Assembly (NCBI GenBank): GCA_037957365.1
Contig: JARHVA010000638.1
Span: 4,455,501-4,519,500 of the forward strand
Source: Torreya grandis
Lineage: Eukaryota; Streptophyta; Pinopsida; Cupressales; Taxaceae
Reading direction: 5' to 3'
Length of the DNA stretch: 64,000 nucleotides
The notes beneath the pieces were generated by a model, which did not search any database, was not told where the DNA came from, and saw only the letters and a program-made list of their open reading frames with translations. Shown piece by piece: positions 1 through 13,210 of this stretch (positions within the stretch are counted from its first letter, which is position 1; each line of letters opens with the position of its first letter). The position numbers were made by a program, and so were the translations under genes.

Positions 1-3000
1 AGGAAAAAAGGATTTTGGCACTTATACAGCCCATGGGGAAAGGTGACACATGGAATAAGGTCATGAAACATCTATTCAGCTTCCTCAATCTCATTTACAC
101 ATTTTAAATTCTTTGAAAGATCCAAATTTCAGCTAAAACCATTCTGCTCCTTTCTTTCCCTTCTAGACATGTAGAAGTGATCAATAGGTTTATGCTTGGT
201 ACAGCTAGTTGAGGAAGTTTTAGACTAAATGCTATTAGGAGTTGAAATTAAAATTATATATATTAATTTTCATAATAATATTTCAATTATTGGTCATTTT
301 TTCTTTATGATTCATCCCTAACAAGTTGACTATGTTTTTTTGCTTGCCAATCTATGCACCCTATAGGTTTTGCTCTTGTATGGACAGTTCCATAAAATCT
401 AGTTTCTAAGATGGTTTTAAGATGATTTTGTCTATATCCCCTCATGTTCCCCATGGTTTTTTTCATGTTTAAAGGTGTTTGTATGAGCCGATTATCATAA
501 TTTTTAGGAGAAAGCACCATTCTATGTTGCAGGTAGATTTTTCACCATTTGTAATATTTTCATAATTTGATAGTGGTTCTAGAGGGCACAGATAGGTTCA
601 TCACCATGTCTAAATTCCATTTTGATCACATTTCCTTCATGTTTATTCTCATAACATCATGCTTGGATCTATCTTTCAGTCCATTATCATACTGAGTTAG
701 CTCCCATCTACTCTTTAGTCTTAGCCATGACTTGTAAAGGCTCTGAGAATGTCCATAAAAGTGTTATAAAAGTTTCAAAGATGTGATAATTAATCTTATA
801 ACATGAAATAGTGAATTTATATTTCAAATGGTAAATAAAATGCTATGGTAGTCATACTTAGTCACATATATATTCAGTCTACTAGAGAAAATACACCTAC
901 AGGTGCTCTCACTGAGGTTTTCAAACATTGAAACGAGCTGTAGAATATTGCCTCAATATTTTGACATCATCATCCATTGTTTGATACCTTTGGAAGATCA
1001 TGTAGTTGGTTTAAGGTCAAATTCATGATACCACTACTCATACCATTTCGCATACTGCCTCCACACCATTCAAGATTTATGTACAGGTGCTCTCATGAAG
1101 ACTAGTCATGTTATAAATGAGTGTTTGAGTTTAATAAGGTATTTAAAATGTGAGGAGTGAATTTGGAGGTATTGGGATGAATCTATACTCCATTGGTAGT
1201 CAAGACAATGCACACTATGTAAGCATACCTTTACTACCTATATATGACAATGTCCACCTATAGGTGGTGTTAGAAGTAAGCTAAGGTATCATATGGGGAA
1301 GTGGGAGCAATGGTGAAACCTTATTGGGAGTTTTAGCATTGGTATTGATCAAGGCAAACCCATTTAAGGTGTCAAAATTATCAAATATAAGTGAAAAACC
1401 ATTCTAAATGATCTAGTGACTGTTGTCAGAGATCAAATCCCCAAAAGTGAAAAATAGAGGTCTAAGGATTTTTTCAAGATCATATTACAATGGTTTCAAA
1501 GACTTTTGATGCATCCTAATGGTGTTTTCTTGTAGCCCCTACATGGGAAAAAATATCTACAAAGTTTGGAGAGAAGATATCTAGGGGAAGATGGTTTTTG
1601 AAAGGCTCCAAGTTGCCCCTTTAGCGACTAAATTTAGGTAGTGAATTCTATAGGTTTTGAGCTCTAATTAGACTCTTCATCCTAGGTTTATAAAGTTAGA
1701 CCATGCCACCATGTTTGGATACTCCTACCAGGTTTGAAAAATCACATCAATGACTTGGAAGAAGCCTAAAGTGCAATGTCATGGTTAGATGTTCATTTAC
1801 AGGTGCATAATGACCTAGAAAAGGCCACCTATAGCCTACCTATAGGTTATCATAGAGCTCTTAAGGTGAACTTGGAGGATAATGAGTCATAGACATAAAC
1901 ACCTACTATAAAAGGTTGACTAGATTTTTTTAAAGGTTTTCCAAAAGAGCATAACATGTTTTCCAATGTAAAATCTACACCTACAGGTCCTAATGGCTCC
2001 AACACAGTCAGTTGTAAGTGATTATATATTGGTAGTGACTTAGTTGAGGACTATTATAAGTCTTTGGCATAATAAATACATTGTATGGTTAACTCAAGGA
2101 ACCTTGGGATGGATTTGAGGGTTTCAATATGACCCCATATCAATGTAAGTAGCTGCAAGAAATTGATTTGCACCTGAAGGCAAGGGAAGCATACAAATAG
2201 GGTTAGCTTACTAGTCAGGCCTGATTGAGTAAGAAAATGTTTCAAGATACAAGCATGGACTATGAGAGTTGGATAATATTGTTAACATACTCATCATGGG
2301 AAAACACCTTACAATACTCTCATAAAAATAAATTAGAAGGAAAGCCCCAAATAAGTAACACACAGTCCATTGGGAGGAACCTTGCATATAGTCTATTTTG
2401 GTTTTGGAAGAGTTTAGGGTTCAAATTACCTTACCAAGAGATATATTTTGGTATGGAGCATCCTTGTCACTTGGAGGTATAGAGGGCACTTCCCATTATG
2501 CATAGATTGATAGGTTTTGGAAAGTAAGATGAAATGGCAGACCAAGAGATATTTTATCCTTTCAAGGAGGTTTTGAAATATGTATGACACATAAGACAAT
2601 GTGAATAGCCAATCACAAAATAGGTAACCTCAATAGGGAGATCTAAACTGTCAAACTTATAGATAGGCTATTAGGCATGGTCAAGCCTAGTACCCAAATG
2701 AGAAGTCATCTTCAATTATAACATGAGGTAAGCATTCCAATGGATTTTCACATGATTTTAGGGTAATTATAGTTGTGTTAAAGCTTTTTTTTGTAGAGGA
2801 AACATGAGTAATTTCATTAGGCCTGCAAGAAATGGAAAGTCAAACTCAATAAGGCAACTCTAGAAGCTCATATCTACTTGAATGTTTTTCATGGGAATAT
2901 AGGAAGTTTGGAGAGGTTATCAGGGGTCCTTGACATCATGTTTTTGGAATTTTTTGGCAATTCCAACATCCCAATTTTATGAGCAAAGCTTAAGGGCAAA

Positions 3001-4563
3001 AATGTCCTAAAACCCTTGTAAACCCTAGTTATAGACCTGATGAAGGAAATAGATATGGAAAGCTACTCTAATGGCCTATTTTGACCATGAAAGTTATTTT
3101 AGGTTGTAAAATACTTAGTTAGGCTCCCTACCATTAGGATTAGCTATATAGAATTATATAGATGGAGTATAAAATAGGGTTTTTTTACCTTTTTATGTGT
3201 TTTATAGGTTCTAGAAGGAGTCTAAATATGGACATCATATGGAGGGGAATATTGAGACTTAATCTAACTCCCCATGATAATTTATTTCTTGACAAAAACT
3301 CCTAGGTACCTCAATAAATAGCTTCACCTCAGCTAGTCAAAATTGGCATAGTGAACATGGTAGTGAGAAGGGTGGAAAACTTCAAGTAAACTAATTTTAA
3401 TGTGTTCTTGATGCCTCTAAGTCCATGGAGGGTATTTTAAAGTTTCATCCACTCACTTATATGAATTTTCATTGAAAACTAAATCCATTTTTTAATCCAA
3501 GAGTACAAGGTGTGTGAAAGAAGAGATTTCTTGACTGTAGGTAGTGATGGCTCCCTTCTAAGAGATTCTAGGTGATTAGGACTAAAACCAATGCATGGAG
3601 AGCCATGTATATAACCCTTACCCCTAATTAAAATCATCATACCTATCCCTAATCAATTTTTGGATGTTAAAATAGAGGTGAATAATGAAGGTAGTTTTTT
3701 GAGCCAGTAAAGGAAATTTCATGCCACTTTTCATGAGTTTCATGACTTGGGAAGCCACTTGTATCTTCTAACATTACATGGTAAATTTCACATCCTATTA
3801 CCATGTACATTTAACTCATTTTATTATCATTTCAAGTTTCCTTGTGACCTTTGGACTTATCTCTTCTCCTCTCTCTCTCAAGTTCTATAAGAACTAGACA
3901 TTTTAGCCTTTGTAACTGGTGCTCCACCTGAGTATGGTGAAGTCCTGCTCATTTCCATACCATGGTTAAATAAAGACTAATGATTTTTACCTCTTCTATG
4001 TCTATTTATAGTGTTTTTTACTTGTATTATTGATCTTGATTAGTGATGACTCTTATTTCCTTAGCATGGTGTCTCATTCTCTCACCAATTTATAGCTTGA
4101 AAGCTTCTTCTTGTAGGTCATGTGAAGTGTTCTATGAAGTGTCAATGTTTGAGTGAGTTATTATATTCACTAGTTCCATTCAAGGCCTCTTTTATAGTCC
4201 TCCTAGCCTAAACAAATCATCACAACCTCATAATGAATCACTTATGTGAGAAGATTCAGATTAGAGAAGTGTATGTTTAGTTAGTCCCTTATTCTCATGT
4301 GTAACATGCAGCTGGTTGGTAGTCATCAAAAAGTTTAGTGTATCACCTTCATTAGGATAGTTTAGTTTTAGTTTTTTCTCTCCCTTTTCCCTCACAAGCA
4401 TAGGTGTATTAGTGGTCTACAAGTGGTACATCAAGGGAGCTATCCCTATCTAGAGATTCACCTCATTCTTGGACTACCCATAGCCTATAGGTGTTTCAAT
4501 TGTGCCACTTGGATGAGGAGAGATGATACATTTCATCAAAGGGTGAAAATACAAGTGAAAATA
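1..4563 (+). repeat. Giant LTR, copy A (5' end outside window)
   Basis: This is a diverged copy of the LTRs at 5399-10367 and 13211-18724. Its first base corresponds to about 5738 in the second copy, so roughly 340 bases lie left of the window. Collinear landmarks include GTTTGGCACTT-like sequence near 15, the CCACCTATAGGTGG palindrome at 1254-1267, the 'tctctctctcaag' stretch near 3870 and the terminal 'ggatgaggagag...caagtga' block at 4510-4557. It ends at 4563 against minus-strand gypsy integrase sequence. By eye it is clearly more diverged from the other two copies than they are from each other. It may be a solo LTR or the 3' LTR of a second element; the window cannot decide. No credible coding frame is seen. 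Confidence 0.85.
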
Positions 4564-5398
4564 GTACCAAAGTCATCTCATCTCATTGATTAGGCTTTCA
4601 CATTCACTTACACACATCGTAATGTTTGGCTACACTATGCACATCTTGAAACAAAGTTGACCACCACTACTCTATAATTTTTTATAGTAGTGGCTTCACC
4701 TATGAATTGACCCCCTATAATTCCATAATGTGATTCTTTAAGAAGCTGTGGTCATTCATACTCTACTACTACTATGTGTAGTATATCATCTTTCCCTATA
4801 TTATATATAAATTTATTTACTATACTATATAAGATAGCTTGAGTGACCATTTGCTTTTTATCCCTTTCTATATAGTGCACAAGAAAATTACCTTGCTCTA
4901 GAAATTTTACAATATGATCCATATTATCTAGGATTATATCATCCTTGAATAGGTGTGCATCTAGGGACTCATTCTAGCTCTTCACCATTTTGTATCCTAC
5001 TCAGATGATCTGGTCAAACATTTTCCCATCCTAGCTTCAAATTGATTCTAAAATGAAAATATTTAAATAGCATAATCCACCTAGATATATGTCCTCCCAA
5101 CATTAGCTTATTCACTAAGTATCGTAAGGCCTAGTGGTCATTAAAAAGTTCAAATGGTGTGGCCAATAGATAGTGTCAAAACTTTTGCAATGAAAATAAC
5201 ATATATAAAGCCTCTCTTTTTATAGTGGTATATTTTTTTTTATTGATATTTTTTTGCTGGTAAAGTGTATCGGTTGATCAAATCCACCATCACCTAGTTA
5301 TGCTAGGACAACTCCTACTGTGATACCAAAAGCATCCACATGCATGAGGAATGGTTTATTCCATTCAATAAAAATTAAATTAAGTGTTGTTACCAACT
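4564..5398 (-). pseudogene. Ty3/gypsy pol fragment: RNase H and integrase zinc-binding region
   Basis: Reading the minus strand from 5398 downwards gives a decayed gypsy polyprotein. It begins with the linker and RNase H start (WNKPFLMHVDAFGITVGVVL), then PIHFTSKKIS, a tether (SLDAHLFKDDIILDNMDHIV) and the integrase N-terminal H2C2 region (ESHYGIIGGQFIGEATT, WWSTLFQDVHS, DVC). Several in-frame stops and a frame change show it is dead. It is the downstream half of the element whose reverse transcriptase lies at 18730-19485; the giant-LTR element separates them. At 4564 the frame is cut again by giant LTR copy A, so the rest of integrase and the 3' LTR lie outside the window. The catalytic integrase core is not present here. 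Confidence 0.88.
5394..5398. repeat. Left 5-bp target-site duplication of giant-LTR element B
   Basis: CAACT immediately precedes the TG that starts the 5' LTR. The matching copy is CAACC at 18725-18729, one base different. Removing the element and one copy restores a continuous gypsy reading frame, which supports these boundaries. Confidence 0.8.
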
Positions 5399-8300
5399 TG
5401 TTGACCAAATTTGACCTTACAGGTCAAATTGGGACCCCTATACGTACAAAATTGATCTTTACATGTTTTTAGGGGCCTATTATAATGTCATGAAGTATGG
5501 CATAGCTCATTTGGTGTGATTTTATGTGTATCTAGCCTTGGTCATAATCTTTTTACTCCTAAGAGTCATTTTGGGGGTCAATATAGAGCATTAAATGAGT
5601 TCTACAGCTTCCTTTTGGAATTTTAAGGTTTTAAAATGTAATTTCATGCCCTATATGTCCTAATAAGTCTTAAGTAACCATTTGTAACTAAAAATTGGTA
5701 GGTTGTTTAGAAGAAAGAGCAAATTTCTTGGAAAAGGGAAGAGTTTGGCACTTGTATGGACCATAAGGGAGTATGACACATGAGAAAAGGTTTTGAGACT
5801 ACTTTTTATCTTCATAAAACTAATTTCCATGATTTATATACTCTGGAAGTGCCAAATTTGAGCTAAAACAATTTTGCTCATTCATCTCCTTTCTAGACAT
5901 GCAGAACATGTTAGTAGGTTTATGCTTAGTACGGCCAATTGAAGAATTTTATGACCAAACACATTTGGGAGGTGAAATTACATAAATATAAATCCATTTC
6001 CATAACAATATTTCAATTATTTGTCAACCATGCTTTATGAATCATCCCTAACAAGTTGATTCTATTTTTCTGCTAATTATTTCCCATACCCTATAGGTTT
6101 TGCTCTTGTTTAGGAGATTCAATACAATTTAGTTTATGATATTGATTATAAATGGTTTTTAATATATCATCTCATGTTCACCATTCTTGTTTTCACGTTT
6201 CAAGGTGTTTGGATAAGCCAAATATCTCAAGTTGTAAGAAAAGGCACTTTTCTATGTTACAGCCAGGATTCTACTATCTGCACAATCTTCATGATTTTTT
6301 AGTGACTTTAGGGGGTGGTTATATATTAATTATAGTGTTTTTAATGTTATATTTTTCCCCTTTAATTTCAATCTCATCTTCAAAAAGATTCAATCTTTCA
6401 TAAAGTTGCAGTCACAAGTGAGATGTAGTCAGTTTGTTCCATGACTATCATGTGTAGGCAACTGGGTGAACTGAGATAAGGACTTTATCACGTCCATATA
6501 TTCATAAATGGTTTTAATAGGTTTATTATCTCATTTAAACATTAATAATAAACTTATACCTTGATATGGTGCAAGAAATAAGATACTATTGTAGTCATGT
6601 CCAATATATATACACAATTAGCCATGGACATGCACCTACAGGTGCTCTTAAGAGTTATATTCACATTGGAGATAGTAATTTTGGACTTGTTTGAAGTTTT
6701 CATAAAATGAAGGAATAAATATAATACCTTAAAATAGTTTTAGGATCATGCTACATGCTCATAGTCCATACATCCTTCTCAATGTTATTATTTATTATTG
6801 CATTCACCTTTGGGTGCCCTATAGGAAGATGACATATTGGAAATAACATACTTGAGTGGTTTCTAATTCCTCAAGGTTGAAAACATTAATTTTAAGAGAT
6901 TATAAGGTGATATAGTTTATCAAACTACCATACATTATGTATTGTTTGAAATATATCTACACTGTTTGAATGTACATTAGAATGTCCACCTATAGGTGGT
7001 GCTAATAGAGAGCTAAAGTGTCATATAAGAGTGGTGAAACAAGTGGTCAAACCCATTTTATGATCCTATTATGTTGTGGATATCATAACATACCCATGAG
7101 AGTGTTTTATTTTGTAGGAAAACCATGAAGGACCTTCCAAAATTAATGACTAAGTTCAGGGGCATTTTCCCTAAAAGGTGAAAATAGAGGTCTGGGCCAT
7201 TTTGGCACAATATTATAACAGGGTTATCAATAGTTTTGAGGCATCATAATGGTCAAATCTTGTAAACTCTAAATAGGAGAGAATATCTTCAAAATGTGTG
7301 AGGCATTTTACTAATGGAGGTTAGTTGTTGAGAGGATCAAAGCTGCCCTTTGGCCACTAAATTTAGGTAGCATTATCTACAAGTTTTGAGCTATAAAGAA
7401 GATCCTTACATCCAAAACTAATATGTTTAAACATGTATACATAATGGATGGCCATGATAAGTTTAAGAAGACATTTCTCCTCAAGTATGTACCAACAAGG
7501 ATTGAGGAACAAGGTGTTAAGTTCCATCAATACTACAGGTATCTTAGGTCCTGAAATGTTTACCTACAGCCTGACTGTAGGTATTTACCAAGCTCATGAT
7601 GTGATCCAATGGATAATAGACATATATCTATAACAATTTTAATTGAATATTAGTTCTAATATCATGTACAAACTCAAAGGAAATGGCACATATTCCAATG
7701 TGAAACCATGACTTACAAGCTCCATTTGGTCATAAAATAGTCACCTACAGTTTGAGGAAACAAGTGAATCAAACATTGGTAGGTCTACAAGTACATTGAT
7801 TTCAGTTTAAACTAATATGAAATGAACTCAAAGATATATAATAGGTATTAGAGAATAAATTCAATGACAAACACCAAGTTTCATCTACAGGTGGGCCCCT
7901 ATTCTAAGATAGAGAATAGTCAGGTATGACTTGAGCAAGGCATTCATAAAGAAGCATGTAGACGATTGGGGTGATAAATTGGCTTGGAAAACCTTGGTTA
8001 AGTTTTTTATAGAGTTGAGACACCCCCATACAACACAAAATAAGAAGAGAGGTGGATATAAACAAACATCATACAGTCTATATCCCAAACCCCTATAAAT
8101 AGTCAACTACTCCACAAGTCTATCTTGAGTTTTAGTGTTTTTGGAGGGTCAAATGATATGAAAAATGGACAAATTTTAGTATAGAGTGGCTTTATAACTT
8201 GGATAATCCTCTAAAATAATTAACTTGTCTAAGGTAATAGGGGAAGTACCCTCTATTTTGTCTTAGATAGAGGGTACTTTCCTTGAGTGCAAACTATTAG

Positions 8301-10367
8301 TTTTGAAGAAGGAAGGTAATAAGGTGAGATAAGGAACTAAGTGAACCTTTAAATGAGGTGTGGTAAGTTTTATAACACCTATAAAAACATAAAATACATC
8401 TCACATAAGGGATAAACTCAATAGGGTGGCCTAGAACACAAGGGTTATAGTTAGGCCTATTATGCATGGTTTAGGCCTAAAGCCAAATGGAGAGTCACTT
8501 TCACTTATAACATGAGATGAGCATCCTAAAGGATTGAATCATGTTATAGGGTCATTTTACATGTTTCCAAGATTTTGGAATGCAGAGGAGATCACAGGAA
8601 ACCTCACTTTGGCTCAAGGACAACATTAGGCCTATGCAAATGAGGAATCAAGCTTGATAGGGTAACTTTATATGCTCACATATTATTTGAGGTTGTACAT
8701 GGATATATAAGGAGTTTTGGAAGGTTAAAAAGGCTCCTTAACATTGTTCTAGTGGAATTTCTTTGCAGTTCTAATGTCTCATCTTTATGAATGAAGTTTA
8801 AGAGCTAAAAGGACTTAAAACCCTTGTAAACCCTTGGAAATGACATGATTAGGAAAATTAAGATGGAAAGATACTCTAATGGCATATTTTATCTATAATT
8901 ATGATTTAAATTTTCAAAGGACTCTTCAAGTCTACTCCCAATCCTTTTGGATTGTATGGAATTATATGGATGGAGTAAAAAGCAATGTTTTCTTGACATT
9001 TTTTTATGTTTTTGAAGGTTATAAGAAGATTTTGAAGATTCCAATCACATGGGAGGAAATATTAATAACTAATCTAACTCCCTATGTCTATTTTATGCTT
9101 CATAACAACTCCTAAGTTTTCATACAAGCAACTTCATCCCAGTCAATCAAAGCTGGCAAAGTAAGCAAGGTGGTGAGAAGTGTGGAAACTTCAAGTCAAT
9201 GGATTTTTAAGTTGTACCTAAAGAATATAAGGTTATGGAGGGTCTTTAAAAGTGTCATTCACTCCATTTTATGTATTTTCATGGGAAACTAAAGCCAATT
9301 TTGAGTCCAAGTGTGAGGGGTGACTAGAAAAGGGAGTTTCTTTAATTGTAAGTAATGATGGCTCACTTTCAGAGGAATCTAGATGATTATGAATACATAA
9401 AATGCATGGAAGATCATGTATACAACCCCTCCCTCTCATTATAATCATGATATTTTTCCCTAATTAGCTTTGGGATGTTCCAACAGGGGTGAATGATGAA
9501 GGCTATTTTCTTGTGCAGAATGAGAACTCCTATGCGACATTTCATGAGTTGCATAGTTTGGAGAGCCATTTGTCCTATCAAAATTTGCATGATAAGTTTC
9601 ACATTCTCTTTTCATAAAAATTTAACTCCTTTTCTCAGCTTGACACTTATCCTTGTGTCCTTTGGAATTCTTTCTTCTCTTCTCTCTCTTAAGTTTTAGA
9701 AGAACTAGCCATTTTGGCTATTAGAAGGATGCTTCACCTAAGTATGGTGAATCCCTCATCATTTGGATAACATGGATAAATGAAGAATACTAATTTTACC
9801 TCTTATATGAATATTTATAGTGTGTTCACTTGAATTATTTATCTTACTTAGTGATTACTTTTGTTTCCTTAGCGTTGTTGTCTCATTATCTCACCTATTT
9901 CTAGCTTGAAAGCTTCTTCTTTCAGGTCATGTGAAGTGTTTTATGAAGTGTCAAGGTTGAGTGAGTTAGTCTATTCAATAGTGCCATTATAGGCCTCTTA
10001 TTTATTCCTCCTATCCTAAGCATTCATCATAACCTCATAATGAAATACTGATGTGAGAAGATTTAGATTAAAGAAGTGTATGCCTAGTTAGTCTCTTAGT
10101 CTTATGTGTGACATGCAACTGGTTGGTAGTTATCAATTAATTTAGTGTATCATCACCTTTAGCATAGTTTAATTTTAGTTTAATCTCCCTTTTCCTTACA
10201 ATCATAGGTGTAGTAGTGATCTAAAAGTGGTACATTAAGGGAGATAGCCCTATCTAGATATTCACCTCATTATTAGGCTACCTAAAACCTAGAGGCGTTT
10301 CAATTATGCAACTTAGATGAGGAGAGATAAGACATCTCCTCAATGGGTGAAAATCCAAGTGACAATA
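5399..10367 (+). repeat. 5' giant LTR of element B (4969 bp)
   Basis: It starts TGTTGACCAAATTTG and ends CAAGTGACAATA. It aligns end to end with 13211-18724. Notable contents are perfect palindromes CACCTACAGGTG (6633-6644) and CCACCTATAGGTGG (6986-6999) and a 13-nt-arm hairpin at 8244-8279. The LTR has no long open frame; small frames such as those at 7448-7633 and 8879-9115 are not shared intact with the other LTRs. Plant LTRs are usually a few hundred bases to about 2 kb, so this length is exceptional. Confidence 0.88.
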
Positions 10368-10430
10368 GTTTTTGGTAGTCTTGGTGGGATTCATTGTCTA
10401 AGAAGTTAAAATATTTTTGGCGTTGTCTTT
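10368..10430 (+). other. Possible decayed tRNA primer-binding site region
   Basis: Two weak candidates follow the 5' LTR. TGGTAGTCTTGGTGGGA starts at 10373, close to the LTR end. TTTTTGGCGTTGTC, about 45 bases further in, recalls the tRNA-Asp type site TGGCGCCGTTGCC used by some plant gypsy elements. Neither is intact, so which one primed reverse transcription is unresolved. Confidence 0.3.
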
Positions 10431-10570
10431 CAACACATTAGCCTTTGAAGGCATCTATCTAAGCATCAATGGTGACTCTGAAGTTAAATCAGTTGGTCAA
10501 GAAACCCAGGTTTTCCTTCTAAAAAGTGTTGGTAATTTTTATTTATATTCTTACTTCCCAATGAATTTCC

Positions 10571-12946
10571 ATGGCTAGTTTTGGTGTTGATTATTTTTTT
10601 ACACAAGTTGATGAGATATCTCAAGCTTACGGCATTCCCCATCAGCCTTTGTAGAATTTTTGTCAGCCTTGTTATCATCCTTACCAGCTTCAATATGACC
10701 CTTATCAGCCTTGTCATTTTTGTATCAGTCTTATAACCAACCTTCTCAATTCTTGTTCCTCCTAGTCAACCTAGTCACTTCTCAAATCAGTCCATTTGAA
10801 ATTTCAAGAAAACTCTCTTGGGTTATGAGAGGTACATGATAGAGATTGACACACAAAGGGGACATGGTCAAGATGTTCCTATTCATCTCATTCATAATGT
10901 GAGAGATGCATTAGAGCTGGTTAAAAGAGAGTGGGCACCTATTGAGAGAGCAAATTGACAAAGGATCACAAGTGAGATCTAGATGTGAGTGGCTCAATTT
11001 CATCCTTAGAAGATAAACTAAGAATTCATGAAGAATAGCCACACCAAATCTATCAGCCCTCATATCCACCTCCATAAGATTGCTATCAGTTCTACTTGAC
11101 TCCTACTTATGAACCTAATCAAGCTTATCAAAGTCATCTTTTTCCTAATCAGATATAAGAGAGAGTTGGAAAGACAAACTTTGTTTTTAAAGCAAACCTT
11201 GATAGGAATATTGAGTTAGCCAATAAGTAGATGAATCAATCCATCTTCTCAGCAAAGGAAGTGGAATATAAGCCCTAATTTCCCTCTCATATTACATCCC
11301 CACCTCAAAAAGATACTTTTAGGTATGAAATCCCAAGTTGGAAATAAGGTGGAGAATCTAAGCCTAAGGAGATCCCAAGTTTCTTTAACACTTCATCCAC
11401 TCCTCAAATTACATCACTACCTTACGAAGAAACCCCTAATCCTAACATCTTAAGTTAGAATAAGGTAGTGGAATCATGGGAAAAGAAAGGGGATAAAATC
11501 ATAGATAAAGAGTGTGAAGTTGAGAAAGATCTTGATCTTATGAAATCCCCTCCTATGCTTCCTCAAGAGACCTCTTGTTTTCCATATCATCCCTATTGTA
11601 CTCCTTATCCTCATAAATATGCCTATCAACTTCAAGAGAGACTTTTCCAAGAGAACCTAGCCAAGCAAATTGAAGAGTTAGAGTCAAGAATGAAATTTTT
11701 GAGTCAAGGTGTGATGGAAGGTTTAGAGCCAAAAGAAGACCCTATGCCTAAACACACCCCATATAACTTTACTCAAGAGAGTGTTCAAGATGAATCATAT
11801 TTTAATGAAGTGATTATCAAATGGAAGGAAGAAAACCAATCTATTTTAGCCCAAGGTTTTCCTCACCTTCTTTAAGAGCTCCCAAAAGGATCCCCTACGA
11901 TTCATTCTCAATCTGATGTTGAGTTATATGTTCCACCTCCACCAACTAGTTAATCTTGTCCTCACCCTATCACTATTTTCCGTGATGGAATTGTGGTGTG
12001 GGAACCTAAAGAAGAGAATTTGGTTGATAATAATTTAGAACTCTTGCTTAAATAAAACATAGCTCCTTAGAAACCTCATTGGGCTAGGTCACCTGATTAC
12101 AAAATGACCAACATTGGCATCACCAAGAAGGAGAAAGAAATTGAGGATTTTTTAGTCCTTAAGGAGAAAAGTTAGGTTATAAAAGTTGAGATAAAACTTA
12201 AGATCCTTAAAGAGGTTCTAAATACTGAAGAAGAGGTGATTTCTTGTGTTGAATCTTCTGATTGTGTTGATATTAAAGAATGTCTTCCTTGTGTCAAACA
12301 AGAGGAAATCATCATTGGTTATTATAACACTATACAAGATATCATAGATGCAAAAGAAAAATTCTCTAATTATCCTTGCGATGACTTCTTTTCAATCATT
12401 ATATGAAGTTATACACCTCTTCAAGGAGGTTATGATCTATTAAAAATAGAGAAGGTAGCCTTGACACTCAAGTGGGTATGTAAAGAGAAAAAAAAAATTA
12501 AAGTTGTCCTTTCAAGAGGCATATGCATCCCATGATGATATGTTTTAAATCATCAAAATGGGTTATCATCCTCTCAACTAGTTGGAATAAACATGTCATC
12601 TCTTGAAGGATAGAACAAGCTTCTATTGGCCTCAATCTTCCAAGGAATAAGAAACTAGTCCTCCTGAATCCATGCCTACCAAAAAGATAAAAGTTGATCA
12701 TGAGATGAAGAGTGGGAAGGAGAATGAGGTATGTGTACAAATTAAAGAGGAATACATTTAAATTGGAGACCTATTTAAGGATGATTTACTTGAGAGCAGA
12801 TCAAGTGAAGTGCCAAGAAATAGGTCTGATCTACCAAGCATCTAATCCAAGGAGCAACATGCTTGGCACTATGATTCATCTCATGAAGAATAAGATTCAA
12901 GGAAATTTCCTTTTAATCCTCGAAAGGAAGTATGCTTAATTTCTAG
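10571..12946 (+). pseudogene. Degenerate gag-like frame of element B
   Basis: This is the only coding-like sequence of the element. A frame starting with MASFGVDYFFTQVDEISQAY at 10571 runs with stops and frame changes to about 12946. It is rich in Pro, Tyr and Gln, as in the disordered start of some plant Gag proteins (HPYQLQYDPYQP, SYPPP). An intact 135-codon stretch lies at 11468-11875, with a coiled-coil-like Gln/Glu/Leu run (LFQENLAKQIEELESRMKF). The end reads roughly WHYDSSHEE then SRKFPFNPRKEV. No CCHC zinc knuckle, DSG/DTG protease motif or YxDD motif is visible. Gag identity rests on position, composition and orientation rather than a recognised domain, so an element-specific protein of unknown function is possible. 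Confidence 0.6.
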
Positions 12947-13210
12947 TTGTGCATAGTTGTTTGTTTTTTATTTTCCCTAAGTGTTTTGAGCACACATGTG
13001 TGTCTTATTAGTGTGTTTCATTAATTTGTGTGTGTCATTTATTTTATCTAGTTGAGGTAATTAGTTGTCTTGTCTTGTTCAAAGCCTTGTTTTCAAGTGT
13101 CAAGTATTCTTATTTTGTTTTATACTTTAGATGACTCCCTAATCCCATGGATATGATAAGGCTATTGATCTCTAATATAGCAAGCATACTACCCCTATGA
13201 GTCACCATTT
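12947..13210. other. Short segment between gag-like frame and 3' LTR
   Basis: This is AT-rich sequence with GTGTG runs. A polypurine tract would be expected directly before the 3' LTR, but the sequence there is ACCCCTATGAGTCACCATTT, which is not purine-rich. Confidence 0.5.

Noticed and set aside
7448..9115. Small open frames in the 5' giant LTR as possible LTR-encoded proteins
   Set aside because: The matching positions in the other LTR copies are broken or shifted, so no conserved frame exists.
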